DNA from: Casuarina equisetifolia
Taxonomy: Eukaryota > Streptophyta > Magnoliopsida > Fagales > Casuarinaceae
DNA: 64,000 nucleotides
Direction of reading: 5' to 3'
Assembly: GCA_028551475.1 (NCBI GenBank)
Contig: CM052359.1
Location: 16,369,583 to 16,433,582, forward strand
Of the stretch, positions 49,374 through 61,354 are shown piece by piece. The translations under genes were made by a program, and so were the position numbers. How positions within the stretch are numbered: the stretch's first letter is position 1; every line of letters starts with the position of its first letter. Below the pieces are notes generated by a model. It had not been told where the DNA came from and made no database searches. It saw only the letters and a list, made by a program, of their open reading frames with translations.

Positions 49374-49815
49374 GAGGGGGAGCATTACAATCACATTTGG
49401 TATAAGGTTAGATCTCTGCCTTCTATTCCTACATGTTACACATGTACTCCATTTTTATTCACATTCCTCTGTTATATTTTAGTTTGATCTTTTTGATAAT
49501 GTCAAAAAAGGGGAGAGAGTACATAGCTATAGCACATGTATGTTCCATTTTTTACTTTTAGTGCAGAATGTCGAATAGACTCTTTTACACCTAAGATACT
49601 TGTGTATGAGATACTTTTATGAAAATATTATGTGAACATGAATATGTTTGCTGTGATGAATATTGGTGAACATGTGATGTTTGGTAAAGATGACTATGTG
49701 TTCATACATTACTGGATATATGATATTTACATCTTACTTGCTCATTCAAGTGATGACATGTGTTGGTTGGTTGGATTAACTATGAAAATTTTTTCATCAT
49801 AAAAAATAGGGAGAT
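49374..49815 (+). promoter_or_regulatory. Multiple polypurine tracts before the 3' LTR of F
   Basis: GAGGGGGAG at 49374-49382, AAAAAAGGGGAGAGAG at about 49504-49519 and AAAAAATAGGGAGA ending just before the LTR at 49816. The spacing resembles that in A and D. Confidence 0.72.
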
Positions 49816-49909
49816 TGTTGAAAATCATGTGTTGATATATTTTGTTGAGAAAAATTTTATTTGTAAATGTATGATTTTATGTGCATATATTGAATACCAA
49901 AGGAAGTAA
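49816..49909 (+). repeat. 3' LTR of Sirevirus F, first 94 bases
   Basis: TGTTGAAAATCATG... matches the start of the 5' LTR. It is interrupted after AGTAA by Sirevirus I and resumes at 58579. Confidence 0.9.
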
Positions 49910-51508
49910 TGTTGGGTTTTATGGCTTAACAAGAAGGGGGGTTGAATTGTTATTGTACCGAATCTAAGCTTTTGTATGATATAAAAAATTTAATCATTAA
50001 TTTAACAATTTATATGATAATAAGAAATCAAACAAATAGAATTATTTAAGCAAGTGAAGAGTAAGAGAATCAACACCCAATTTACCACAGTGGTTCGGCA
50101 CTGTATCTTAAAGTCCTATGTCCACCCTCTTCTCCTTCAATCTAACCAATTGAAGTCACCTTTACTCAACCAGATTAGGAGAACACGTTCTCCCTAATCC
50201 AAATAATTCCTTCTCAAAGGAATTCTTAAGTCCGAATACAGATTATGATCAAAAGATCATATACAGTAGCAAATCCCCAAATAATATGTTAGTTTATGAG
50301 ATATTGCTAATTAGAGGAGCTATTCAAGCATATATATTAAGATACAGAGCTCCTATCACGAAATCCCCAATTTGAATAAATTAGGGTTTTAGATTTTCCT
50401 TAAAATTTATGTGTAGTAAATGTTTATAAGTGAAATCAGGATATAAATAATGTTATACAAGCTATGATTGAGTATATAATCGAAGATCAAAGTAGATAAT
50501 CAAATATCACCAAACCCTTGTGAGTCACTGAGAGATGAGCAAACTCGAATCAAATAGTAGGTGAGCTTAAGAGACTTTCTTCATAAACAAAACCTTCAAA
50601 TAGATATAAATCATCAAGAGAAAATCTTCACACACACATCTCCTTTAAATAGGACGTAGATCTAGGGCCTTTTAGGATCAAACCTGAACCATAGCCTTCT
50701 ACCCATTAGGAATAGTAGGCTATCTATCAAATCAACCTCATATCAGCCTTCAAAACCAAAATTTGACTGTTCTAACAGCCCATCTTCTCCAGAATCCTCC
50801 CGTTGAGGTTTCGACATTTGAGAGACATAAAGATGACATCGAGGATGAGTGAAGCGACTAGGGCAGACTCATCAAGAGATAGAGACCTCTTATGTGCTTC
50901 TCTAAGTGAGATGACGTTGTGGCAAGGGCGTTTCTCTAATGGTCAAGACAACACCGTAGTGCAAGGAGACTTCAGCAGGGTTGGGCTGACGCGAGCGTAG
51001 GCCGCATCACATAGTCTTAGTCTAGCAACAAAGGGTCCAATCCAATAATAAAAGATCCCGCAGATAGACACGGTCCAATATCAACAAGGTCCAAAGTTTA
51101 ATTATGTAAACACGGTCCAAAAATATGATCTTTTACAAAGTTCATATTTTGGTGTATTACATATATTGACTTTGAACTAATATCAAGATAGAGTTAATGT
51201 CCCTCATGTTCTTACAATTACATTAAACCAAGTATCATATTCCTAAATAAAATATATTCAAATATATTATATTTCTTAAAGAAATATTCAAATATTCAAA
51301 TATTTAAATATATGTCACAAGAACTTTAAGAATATGTTTTATGAAGGAATGTAGGAACCCGGTTACTTTATAATATCATTAATTGATATTATAATTTGTA
51401 CATCTTTTACTTTCTATAATTTTTCTTTTTGCACATATAAAAACATATTTTAAGAATTGATATTTACCAAAAATGTTTTTAGTCACAACAAAACCCTATT
51501 TTCCAACA
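49910..51508 (-). repeat. 3' LTR of Sirevirus I
   Basis: 1599 bp, complement of the A-type LTR, TGTTGGG...CCAACA on the plus strand. The palindrome is at 51369-51393. Confidence 0.92.
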
Positions 51509-51995
51509 ATCTCCCCCTTTTTGGTGATGACAAAATATTTCAATAGTATGGCACATGTCACCAAATATCAATCATGTTTTTCAAGAGAACACAACTTATC
51601 ATTACAGCATATTAGTCATCATACAATTAAAGTTGCAAATAGTTACTGCATATGACCATAAGCAAGTCCTATACATGTGTCTAGTAGATTTCGAAATTTA
51701 TCATAGAACATGCAATTTTTCAAGCAGGGGTGATATGTATCCCACATTCTGCACTAATATAGTCAAAAATGAGACTTCACATGTGCACTATTCTCTCCCC
51801 CTTTTTGTCATAAGCAAAAGGAATGATTATGCAAGTAATTAGGACAGGCGACAAAAAATGAACAGATAGTAAACCGACAGGGATAAGAGTAGGGTACTAA
51901 TTGGATTCTGTAGGAGTGAAAGTAGAGCCACTCCCTTTCAAGCCGAGCACTTTAAAAAACAATAAAAGAATAGAGAGATAGCAGTAATAGATAGT
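51509..51995 (-). promoter_or_regulatory. Polypurine tracts before the 3' LTR of I
   Basis: Pyrimidine tracts on the plus strand (ATCTCCCCCTTTTT at 51509-51522, TTCTCTCCCCCTTTTT at about 51791-51806) are polypurine tracts on the element strand. A weaker one lies near 51928. No env-like ORF is present. Confidence 0.68.
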
Positions 51996-54995
51996 TCAAA
52001 GATTTTCAGGGACTAACATTCCAAGTTCTCGTCTAAGAGCATAAAATTTATCCTTTAATAAAGATTTGGTTAAGATATCAGCAATTTGCTGATCAGTGCT
52101 TACAAATTCAAGTACAACATCACCTTTCTGAACATGATCCCGAATGAACTGATGTCTAATTTCTATGTGCTTTGTTTTAGAATGTTGGATAGGATTCTTA
52201 GTGAGATTTATTGCATTGGTGTTGTCACATTTTAGTGGAACTCTATGTGATAAGATAACATAATCCTCTAATTGTTGTTTCATCCATAAGATTTGAGCAT
52301 AACTACTAGCAGCAGCAATATATTCAGCTTCAGTGGAAGAGAGAGCTACACAATTTTGTTTCTTAGAGTGCCAAGAAATAAGCGTATTTCCAAGATAGTG
52401 ACATCCACCACTCGTACTCTTCCTATCTAGTTTGCATCCAGCATAATCAGAATCACTAAATGCATGTAAATCTAGAGTGGTTTCTCTAGGATACCAAATT
52501 CCCGGGGAAACCATGTCTTTAAGGTATCTAAATATTCTTTTAACAACAACTAGGTGTTGTTCTTTGGGATTGGATTGATACCTAGCACATAGACACACAC
52601 TAAACATAATATCTGGTCTAGATGCAGTCAAGTATAGCAAAGAACCAATCATGCCATGATATGATTTAGTGTCTACACTAATTCCATCTTCATCATTAGA
52701 TAATGATAAGGAAGTGCTCATTGGTGTGTTCATTAGTTTAGAATCATGCATCTTGTATTTCTTGAGCAATTCATTTGTGTATTTCATTTGACTTATAAAA
52801 GCACAATTGTTTGTTTGTTTGATTTGTAATCCAATAAGGTATGTTAATTCACCTATCATACTCATTTCAAATTCACTTTGTATGCATGCAACAAATTCTT
52901 CACATAATTTAGAGTTTGTAGAACCAAACACAGTATCATCAACATATATTTAAACAATTAAAATTTCTTTTTCTTTGTTCTTTATAAATAATGTGTTGTC
53001 TACTTTTCTTTTTCTGAAATCATGATTAATCAAGAATGAACTTAGTTTATCATACCAAGCCTGTGGAGCTTGTTTCAAACCATATAAAGCTTTTGATAGT
53101 TTAAAGACATGATTTGAATAAATCGAATCTTCAAATCTAGGTGGTTGTTCAACATATACCTCTTCCTTTATAATATCATTCAAAAATGCACTCTTGACAT
53201 CCATTTGAAATAAGGTAAAGTTCATACAGCAAGCAAATGTAAGTAAGATCTGAATTGCTTCCAACCTAGCTTTTGGTGCAAATGTTTCATCATAGTCAAT
53301 CCTTTCTTCTTGACTATATCCTTGTACTACTAATCTAGCCTTATTTCTAGTAATAGTACCGTTTTCATCTAGTTTATTCCTGAAAACCCATTTTGTACCT
53401 ATGACTGGATGATCCTTTGGTCTAGGAACTAGATTCCAAACCTTGTTTCTTTCAAACTGGTTCAATTCTTCTTGCATAGCAAGAAACCAATTTTCATGTT
53501 AAAAAGACTCATCTACTTTCTTTGGCTTTACTTGAGATAAAAAGGCTTAATGTTCACATGTGTTGTGGAATCGAGACCTTGTACTTACTTTAACATTTGG
53601 ATTTCCTATGATGTGATAATGATCTACTTCATTTCTAACTCTAGGGAAGGAAGGCTCTCTAGTTTTAGACTCCCCCTCAACTTTAGCCCTATTTAGAATA
53701 CTTTTATTTTCATCTTTCTCTTCTGTTTCTAGGATGCCGTGACAGTCATCCTCAAACTTAACATGAATTGACTCTTCTACAACTAAGGTTCATTTGTTGA
53801 ATACTTTATATGCTTTACTTGTATGAGAATATCCAAGAAATATTCCTTCATCACTCTTGGAATCAAATTTTCCAAGTGATTCTTTTCCATGATTCAAAAC
53901 AAAACATTTGCTACCAAAAACATGGAAGTATGAAATGTTTGGTTTTCTTTCAAAAAATAATTCAAAAGGTGTCTTTTTCAAAATAGGTCTTATTAAAGCA
54001 CGATTTAAAATATAACAAGCTGTGTTTACAGCCTCTCCCCATAAATGTTTAGGAAAATTATATTCACATATCATGGTTCTAGCCATTTTTTTAAGAGTTC
54101 TATTTTTCCTTTCAACAACACCATTTTGTTGTAGTGTTTTAAGAGCTGAAAAATTATGTGAAATACCATTTTCTAAACAAAATTTTTCAAAGAGTTGGTT
54201 TTCAAATTCACTACCATGATCAGTTCTTATTTTTATGATTGAAAGACCTTTTTTATTTTGAATCATTTTACAAAATTCAGCAAACTTCTCGAATGTCTCA
54301 TCTTTCCTAACAAGCATGTATGTCCATGTGAATCTAGAATAGTCATGTATAATGTCTAAGACATAATATTTACCATTTAATGTTGCTATTCTCATAGGAT
54401 CAAAAAGGTCCATGTGCAATATTTCTAATGGTCTAGATGTACTTATCACAAGCTTCGACTTGAAGCTACTTTGTGTATATTTGCCCTTAATGCATGCTTC
54501 ACATATTCTATCATTGTTAAATTCTAAAGATGGAAGACCTTTTACTAGATTGTACTTAGTTTTTCTATCAATCCTAGACCCGCATGTCCTAGCCTTTTAT
54601 ACCACAACCAAGCATCAATATTTCTATTTACAACCAAACATATTTGTTCAACATTCAACTTACTTAAAACAAGCACATAGATATTGTCTTTCCTTTTTCC
54701 AACAATTTTATATTTAACATGCTCAACAAGACAACTTTCTTTTCTAAATTTTATTTTGAATCCTTTATCACATAACTGACTTATGCTAAGTAGGTTAAAT
54801 TTTATTTCATCTATAAGCAAAACTTCAGATATTAGTAGGGTATCAAAGTTACCTATTGTTCCCATTTCTCTTATTCTTCCTTTAGAGCTATCTCCAAAAG
54901 ATACTATACCTCCATTTTTCAACTTAAGTGTTAAGAAGAGCTCCTTCATCCCAGTCATGTGTCGAGAACATCTGTTATCCAGAATCCACATGTTC
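51996..54995 (-). pseudogene. pol region of Sirevirus I (fossil)
   Basis: Reading leftward: protease region with MWILDNRCSRHMTGMKELF (54991), pre-integrase block (WLWYKRLGHAGLGLIEKL), integrase (LHMDLFDPM..., TDHGSEFENQLFEKFCLENG, 54449-53790), reverse transcriptase ([48 protein letters not shown], 53477-52950) and the RT end and RNase H (YFLG-like block, YLTASRPDIMFSVCLCARYQ, HAFSDSDYAGCKLDRKST, QIADILTKSLLKDKFYALRR, 52931-51996). A fossil, though among the best preserved here. Confidence 0.87.
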
Positions 54996-55026
54996 TTCAG
55001 CTTTTTGTTCCTTGTGCACTCATAAC

Positions 55027-56868
55027 CTATAGAAACAATTTGATCATTGAAATGCTTAGTACCCTTTTTACTTTAGGTCCATGAGTGTTAGTTTGACTTA
55101 GAGTTCTATCATTCTTAGGCAACCAAAGTTTCTTTACTTTGTAAGCCTTTCTAAGTCTTATGGGACATTTATCAAAATTATGGCCAAAATAATTACAAAA
55201 AAAGCATTTATTTTCATGCAGCGGAATTGAACACTCTTTCTCTTTAAAGAAATGAATGAATGATTTTGATTTGTCATTCAATTTATATCCTAGTCCCGCC
55301 TTATCATATATACCTCTTTGAGAATTTAGAATTCTATCTAACATGCCACTACCATTTGTAAATTTCTGTAGCAATAGATTAGTTGCATCAAGTTTTGATT
55401 TCAAGTCACAGTTTTCTTTTTGTAGTTCAAAGACTCTATTCTTAAGATTTTCAACACATACTTGTGAGTTATTTTCTACATGTATTTCAATATCAGAGGA
55501 TGCGTTGACACCATAAAAAGTTTCTGTTCCTATTTGCATGTTTTCAGATTTTCATTGTTTTTCATACATATCATTCATACAAGCATCATATTTCATATAT
55601 GCATTAGCAAAAATAACAATGTCATCATTCACTGAAATCAAAGTATCTTTCTTTTCAGTTTCATCTCTACACACAGTAAGTTCTATGCTTTGTTTATCAA
55701 TAAAATTAATTTTCTGTACAGAAGTCAACTTTTCCTGTTTTTCAGATTTATTTTTTACTTTTAACTTTTTGTATTTATCTTTTAATTTATTTGTATATTC
55801 AACTACATCAAAAAATGCAGTTTCTAACCCAGATTTTATTTGAAGAAATAGTTCAGAATCATTTACCTCACTATTTTCTTCCTCAAGAGTTGCTGTTGCG
55901 GTTAGGCATAGATGTGCAACTTCTTTTTGAGTTTCTTCATTAGATGAGGACTTCTCATCATCCTAGGCAGCAATCATCGCCTTCTTTTTGTTCTTGCTGT
56001 TTCTCTTCTTGATCATCAGACAATTAATCTTGATGTGTCTTGGTTTCCTGCATTCATAACATACATTCTCCCTAGGTTCATTTACTTCTTTTCTCTTATT
56101 TTGCCCTATGTTTTTGTTTAATACTCTTCTTAGGAATTTTCTAAATCTTCTAGCTATAAGAGCTACTTCATTATTTTCTGACTCTTCCTCTTCAACCTTT
56201 TCAACTTCTACTTTAAGTGCAAGTGATCTCCTATTTTCCTTTTCTTTCTATTTTTTCATAAGATGCATTTCATAAGTCTTAAGAGAACCTAGCAAATCAT
56301 CTAAAGTCAGCACATCTAGGTTATGAGCTTCTTCTATGGCCATCTTTTTAGGATCCTAACTCTTGGGTGAGGATACTAACATTTTTCTTACCATTTCCTC
56401 ATTTGTATAGGTTTTTCCTAGCAATTTAAGCTCAAAAATAATTTCAATGAGTCTACCAAACATATCACTAATAGTTTCAAAATCATTCATAACAAATAAT
56501 TCATAATCATGTGTAAGCATATTAACTTTAGAAGACTTTACCTTTTTAGTTACTTCATAGATGACTTATAACTTATTCCAAATTTCTTTACCAGTGGTGC
56601 AAGAGAACACTTTGTTAAACTCATGTGCTCTAAGACCACTATAGATCATATTCATGGACTTAGCATTTAACCCTATTACTTTAGCTTCATTTTTTAACCA
56701 TTCATCAGTTTTGGGTAATGTAATACCCTTCCTGATTACTTGCCAAGCTTCTAGATCTTGGCCTATTATGAAGACTTGCATTAATTGTTTCCAATGCCTA
56801 AAATTAATGCCATCAAACAAGGGAGGTTTATTAAACCCCATAACAGCTAACCTTTTATCAGAAGCCAT
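55027..56868 (-). pseudogene. gag region of Sirevirus I (fossil)
   Basis: Starts at 56868 with MASDKRLAVMGFNKPPLFDG. The UBN2-type body and first knuckle follow leftward to about 56030, then a coiled-coil-like stretch (LKNRVFELQKENCDLKSKL) and the second knuckle (CFFCNYFGHNFDKC, about 55200). Same layout as A. Broken. Confidence 0.85.
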
Positions 56869-56930
56869 AATGTGGATCTATTCTAGGATGTTAATCCTTT
56901 TAATTAGAGAACTTGGCTCTAGATGCCAAT

Positions 56931-58573
56931 TTTTGGGTTTTATGGCTTAACAAGAAGGGGGTTGAATTGTTATTGTACGAAATCTAAGCTTTTGTATGAT
57001 ATAAAAAATTCAATCAATTAATTTAACAATTTATATGATAATAAGAAATCAAACAAATAGAATTATTTAAGCAAGTGAAGAATAAGAGAATCAACTCCCA
57101 ATTTACCACGGTGGTTTGACACTTTATCTTAGAGTCCTACCTCTACCCTCTTCTCCTTAAATCTAACAAATTAAAGTCACCTTTACTTAACCAGAATACG
57201 AGAATATGTTTTCCTAATCCAAATAATTCATTCTCAAAGGAATTTTCAAGTCTGAATATAGATTATGATCAAAAGATCATATACAGTAACAAATCCCCAA
57301 ATAATATGTTAGTTTATGGGATATTGCTAATCAGAGGAGCTATTTAAGCATATATATCAAGATACAGAGCTCCTATCATGAAATCCCTAATTTGAATAAA
57401 TTAGGGTTTCAGATTTTCCTTAAAATTTATGTGCAATAAATGTTTATAAGTGAAATCAGCATATAAATAATGTTATACAAGCTATGATTGAGTATATAAT
57501 CGAAGATCAAAGTAAATAATCAAATATCATTGAACCCTTGTGAGTCATCGAGAGATGAGCAAACTCAAATCAAATAGTAGGTGAGCTTAAGAGACTTTCT
57601 TCACAAAGAGAACACTTCAAATAGATGTAAATCATCAAGAGAAAATCTTCACGCACATATCTCCTTTTAATAGGAAGCAGATCTAGGGCCTTTTAGGATC
57701 AAACCTGAACTATAGCTTTCTTCTCATTAGGAATAGTAGGCTATCTATCAAATCAACCTCATATCAGCCTTCAAAGCCAAAATCCAACCGTTTTGACTGT
57801 CCGTCTTTTCTAGAATCCTCTCGTTGAGGTTTCAGCGTTTGAGAAAAGCAAAGATGACATCAGGGATGAGTAAAGCGGCTAGGGTAGACTCATCGAGAGA
57901 TAGAGACCTCTTATGTGCTTTTCTAAGTGAGACGACATTATGGCAGGGGCGCGTCTCTGATGGTCAAGACAACATCGTGGCAAGGGCACTTCTCTAATGG
58001 TCAAGACGACACTGTAACGCGAGGAGACTTTAGTGGGGTCAGGCTAATGCGAGCTTAGGCTGCATCACATAGTCTTAGTCTATAAACAAAGGGTCCAGTC
58101 TAGTAATAAAAGATCCAGCAGATAGACATGGTCCAATATCAACAAGGTCTAAAGTTTAATTATGTAAATATGGTCCAAAAATATGATCTTTTACAAAGTT
58201 CATATTTTGGTGTATTACATATATTGACTTTGAACTAATATCAAGATAGAGTTAATGCCCCTCATGTTCCTACAATTACATTAAACCAAGTATCATATTC
58301 CCAAATAAAATATATTCAAATATATTATATTTCTTAAAGAAATATTCAAATATTCAAATATTCAAATATTCAAATATATGTCACAAGAACTTTAAGAATA
58401 TGTTTTATGAAGGAATGTAGGAACCCGGTTACTTTATAATATCATTAATTGATATTATAATTTGTACACCTTTTACTTCCTATAATTTTTCTTTTTGCAT
58501 ATATAAAAACATATTTTAAGAATTGATATTTACCAAAAAAAATTTAGTCATAACAAAACCCTATTTTCCAACA
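56931..58573 (-). repeat. 5' LTR of Sirevirus I
   Basis: 1643 bp. The inner end carries one change in the terminal dinucleotide and lies beside a primer-binding-like site (complement TTGGCATCTAGAGCC, about 56914-56930). The palindrome is at 58435-58459. Confidence 0.91.
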
Positions 58574-58578
58574 AGTAA

Positions 58579-60049
58579 AAGGTGTGCAAATTATAATATC
58601 AATTAATGATATTATAAAGTACCCGGGTTCCTACATTCCATTACCAAACATCACATATAGAGTTAAGATGAATTATTTTATGTGATTTAATGAGCAAAAA
58701 TATTAGTGCTTATAATTAAAAAAAATGATACTTGGCAATTGTGTGCTTATAGGTACTTGTGAAGGATAAAGATATACTACTTGCTTAATTCAAATATAAG
58801 AGAAAATATTCACTAGTCATTGCTGGACCAATTACCTATTGGATCATTGCTGGACCAATTACTTATTGGATCATTGCTGGACTAATTACTTATTGGATTA
58901 TTGTTGGACCGATTTCCTATTGGATCATTGCTAGACTGATTACCTATTGGATCATTGCTAGACTGATTACCTATTGGATCATTGCTGGACTGACTAACTA
59001 TTGGACGAGTATGAAGCAGGCTCATGAAAGTTAGCCCGCAAACAAGCCCATAGAGCTCAACCCAAGCATACTTCACTTAAGTGAAATGCGGCCATTTCAC
59101 TTTGATAAGAGACTAAGCTCTTATGTCGAACAAAATGAAGCCCTAAGCCTCATTTTTACTCGAAGCCATCCTCCTCCCTCTCTTTCGACTGTTAACTCTC
59201 CAACGGGGAAAAGAATGAAGTGATAGATGTGTCAGAATGGCTCTCTACTGCGATAATCATCATTTCTATAGTTGTATAATGTCGCTTCTATCAAGTCTTA
59301 ATGGTAGAATCGCAAATAGGTTTAAATTGAAACCCTAGAGCTCAAGATTTGATAATCTACTATATAAGGAGCTTCGGGTGAATGTTTGGTGGTTGTTGAA
59401 TGATATACTATTGATTTCACGATAAGAGATTAAAGCTTTGAATCATTTACTCATACTATTATGTTCTTCAATCCCTGGAGAAAGAAAGAATCTTTGGTGA
59501 TATTCCTTCAAATCTATTATCTTGTGAATATTTACTGCTAGATTGATCTTCATATGTGCTAGATTACTTTAAAATATTACTTGCACATAAAGATCTTTGT
59601 AAATCCGAAATCCTAGCTTTGTAAAATTGGGGATTTCATGGTTAAAGCTTGAATTGATTTTATATAAGTTCAATTAGCTCTCTAACAAGCTTTATTTCTC
59701 ACTTACATTATATATTTAAGGATTAGCTTGATGTATTAAGGTTTGATTAACCTAAGCTTTGTAACCGAGAATCAAATAACTCATTGTTGAGGAGTTGTGA
59801 AGTGTAGGAGAAGATTTCCCCTAACTTGAAGTAAAGTAGACTTCAACTTGGTTTAAGTTGAAGGAGAAGAGGGTGAAAGTAGGTGAAAAGATCCGAACCA
59901 CCGTGTAAATCTTTGAGTTTGCTTATACTCTTTGATATTATTGTGTTGAATAACAGTCTCGCATAAATCAAGAAAGAACAGTAAAATACAAGATAAAACC
60001 CAAGTATCCAATTCAACCCCCCCTTCTTGGATAGCCATAAAACCTTACA
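58579..60049 (+). repeat. 3' LTR of Sirevirus F, remainder
   Basis: Continues the LTR begun at 49816, after the AGTAA duplicate at 58574-58578. It has the palindrome at 58592-58616, seven 27-bp units at 58818-59006 (one more than the 5' LTR), TTCACTTAAGTGAA at about 59072 and TATATAA at 59361. It ends AACCTTACA at 60049. Confidence 0.92.
58818..59006. repeat. Seven 27-bp tandem units in the 3' LTR of F
   Basis: Same unit as at 42847-43008 with one additional copy. The first three units match the first three of the 5' LTR closely; later ones differ more. Confidence 0.95.
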
Positions 60050-61354
60050 TGTAATTATTTTTTAAGGTCTATGATGGCATCATGACTATTTCCTATAATC
60101 AAGGTATCATTAACATAGATAAGTAGAGCCACAAAAGAATTACCTTTCTTCTTGGTGAATGAGGAATAATCATGATAGAATTGGATTAAGCCATGTGTAA
60201 TCAATGCTCTAGTGACCTTCACATTCTATTGATGGGATGCTTGCTTCAACTTACAAAGGGATTTATACATTCAACAAACTAAAGGCTCCCCTTGATTGGG
60301 AAATCTAAAGGGAAGCTCTTTATAAACTTCCTTGGAGAGATCACCATAAAGGAATGCATTATAAACATTCATTTAATAAAGGGGCTAATGATGAATGATA
60401 GTGGTAGTAATGATGAGGCGTATAATAACATGCTTGTAGGTTTAGCAAGAAGGGGATGCATGGTAGTAAAAGGGGCAAGGAGAGAAGAAGATGGGGCAAG
60501 GTCAAGGGAGGTAGATAGGGAAATGGGAATGGGAGTAGATAGGGTAACATTGCTGGTAGGAAGATTCAAAAGATCAATTAGTAGGGATGATGAAGTATAA
60601 GAATTAGGATCCGGTACTACTAAAGATGACAAAGATGCTTGGCTGTTAAAGGACTAGAAAGATTGAAGACAAAAAAGGAAAATAGTTTATTGAAAAATGA
60701 CATCCTAACTAATAAAAAATTTGTGAGATTGAGGGACATATAAGCAATAACCTTTCTGAGAATAAGGGTAACCCATAAAAATGAAAGGAAGTGTTTAAAG
60801 ACTAAATTTTTCTTAAGTGCCTAGTGTGGTGGCATAGCAATGACATTTAAAAACACAAAGATAATCAAGAACGTGAGGTTTACCAAAATGTTTTTCAAAA
60901 GGGCTAATGCCATTGAGGGATGAGGAAGGGAGGTGGTTAATAAGATAAGTGGCAATGAGAAGACATTCCTCTAAAAAATAAGATGTAATTGAGCCTAAAA
61001 CATCAAGGCATGAGCCATGTCAAGCAAGTGCCAATGACTGCATTCAACCACTATTTTTTTTTAGGGGTGTAAATACAAGAGGTCTCATGAAGGATGTCTT
61101 TCATGTCAAGAAAGGATCAACATTCATAAGAGAAGAATTTCAAACCATTGTCCGAATAAATGCATAAGAAAACAAAATAAAATTGAGTGTGGACCATGGA
61201 GAGAAAATATTTAATTTTAAAAAAAACTTTACTTTTTAAATTTCAAAAGAAAAGTTCAAGTGGTGTAGGAAAAATCATCCACAATCATTATAAAATATTG
61301 AACAGTATCATGTCTATGGGTCCAATGAGGACCCCAAACATCTATGTGAACAAG
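60050..61354 (-). mobile_element. copia element J, integrase to reverse transcriptase
   Basis: Continues J to the right of F. Reading leftward: integrase (WGPHWTHRHD..., IMIVDDFS near 61275), a proline/serine-rich linker between integrase and RT (about 60632-60370, which produces a misleading ORF), then RT (KEVYKEL, NSFVALLIYVNDT near 60130). Its match to the non-Sirevirus copia type agrees with the part at 41616-42513. Broken. Confidence 0.75.

Larger units (their letters stand above)
49910..58573 (-). mobile_element. Sirevirus I, nearly complete Ty1/copia element
   Basis: An 8.66-kb minus-strand element of the A family with LTRs at 49910-51508 (3') and 56931-58573 (5'). It is flanked by the perfect duplication AGTAA (49905-49909 and 58574-58578) and splits the 3' LTR of F. 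From right to left it has a primer-binding-like site, gag, protease, integrase, reverse transcriptase, RNase H and purine tracts. All parts are present but the coding region has roughly half a dozen or more breaks. By hand count the LTRs differ by about 3% over 390 bases at one end and about 10% over 240 bases near the other, so the age is uncertain. Confidence 0.93.
42514..60049 (+). mobile_element. Sirevirus F with two nested insertions
   Basis: A plus-strand copia element with both LTRs (42514-44058; 49816-49909 joined to 58579-60049) and a perfect duplication TGTAA (42509-42513 and 60050-60054). It is inserted in the reverse transcriptase of element J. Its gag holds solo LTR E2 and its 3' LTR holds Sirevirus I. 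Without these its length is about 7.6 kb. Parts seen are gag, protease, reverse transcriptase and RNase H; I could not recognise an integrase core. It is broken at more than half a dozen places. Over about 330 bases the LTR pair differs by roughly 3.6% by hand count. Confidence 0.92.

Noticed and set aside
60359-60632. Proline/serine/leucine-rich ORF on the minus strand and ORFs opposite to it
   Set aside because: Position and composition fit the linker between integrase and reverse transcriptase of copia element J, not a separate gene.
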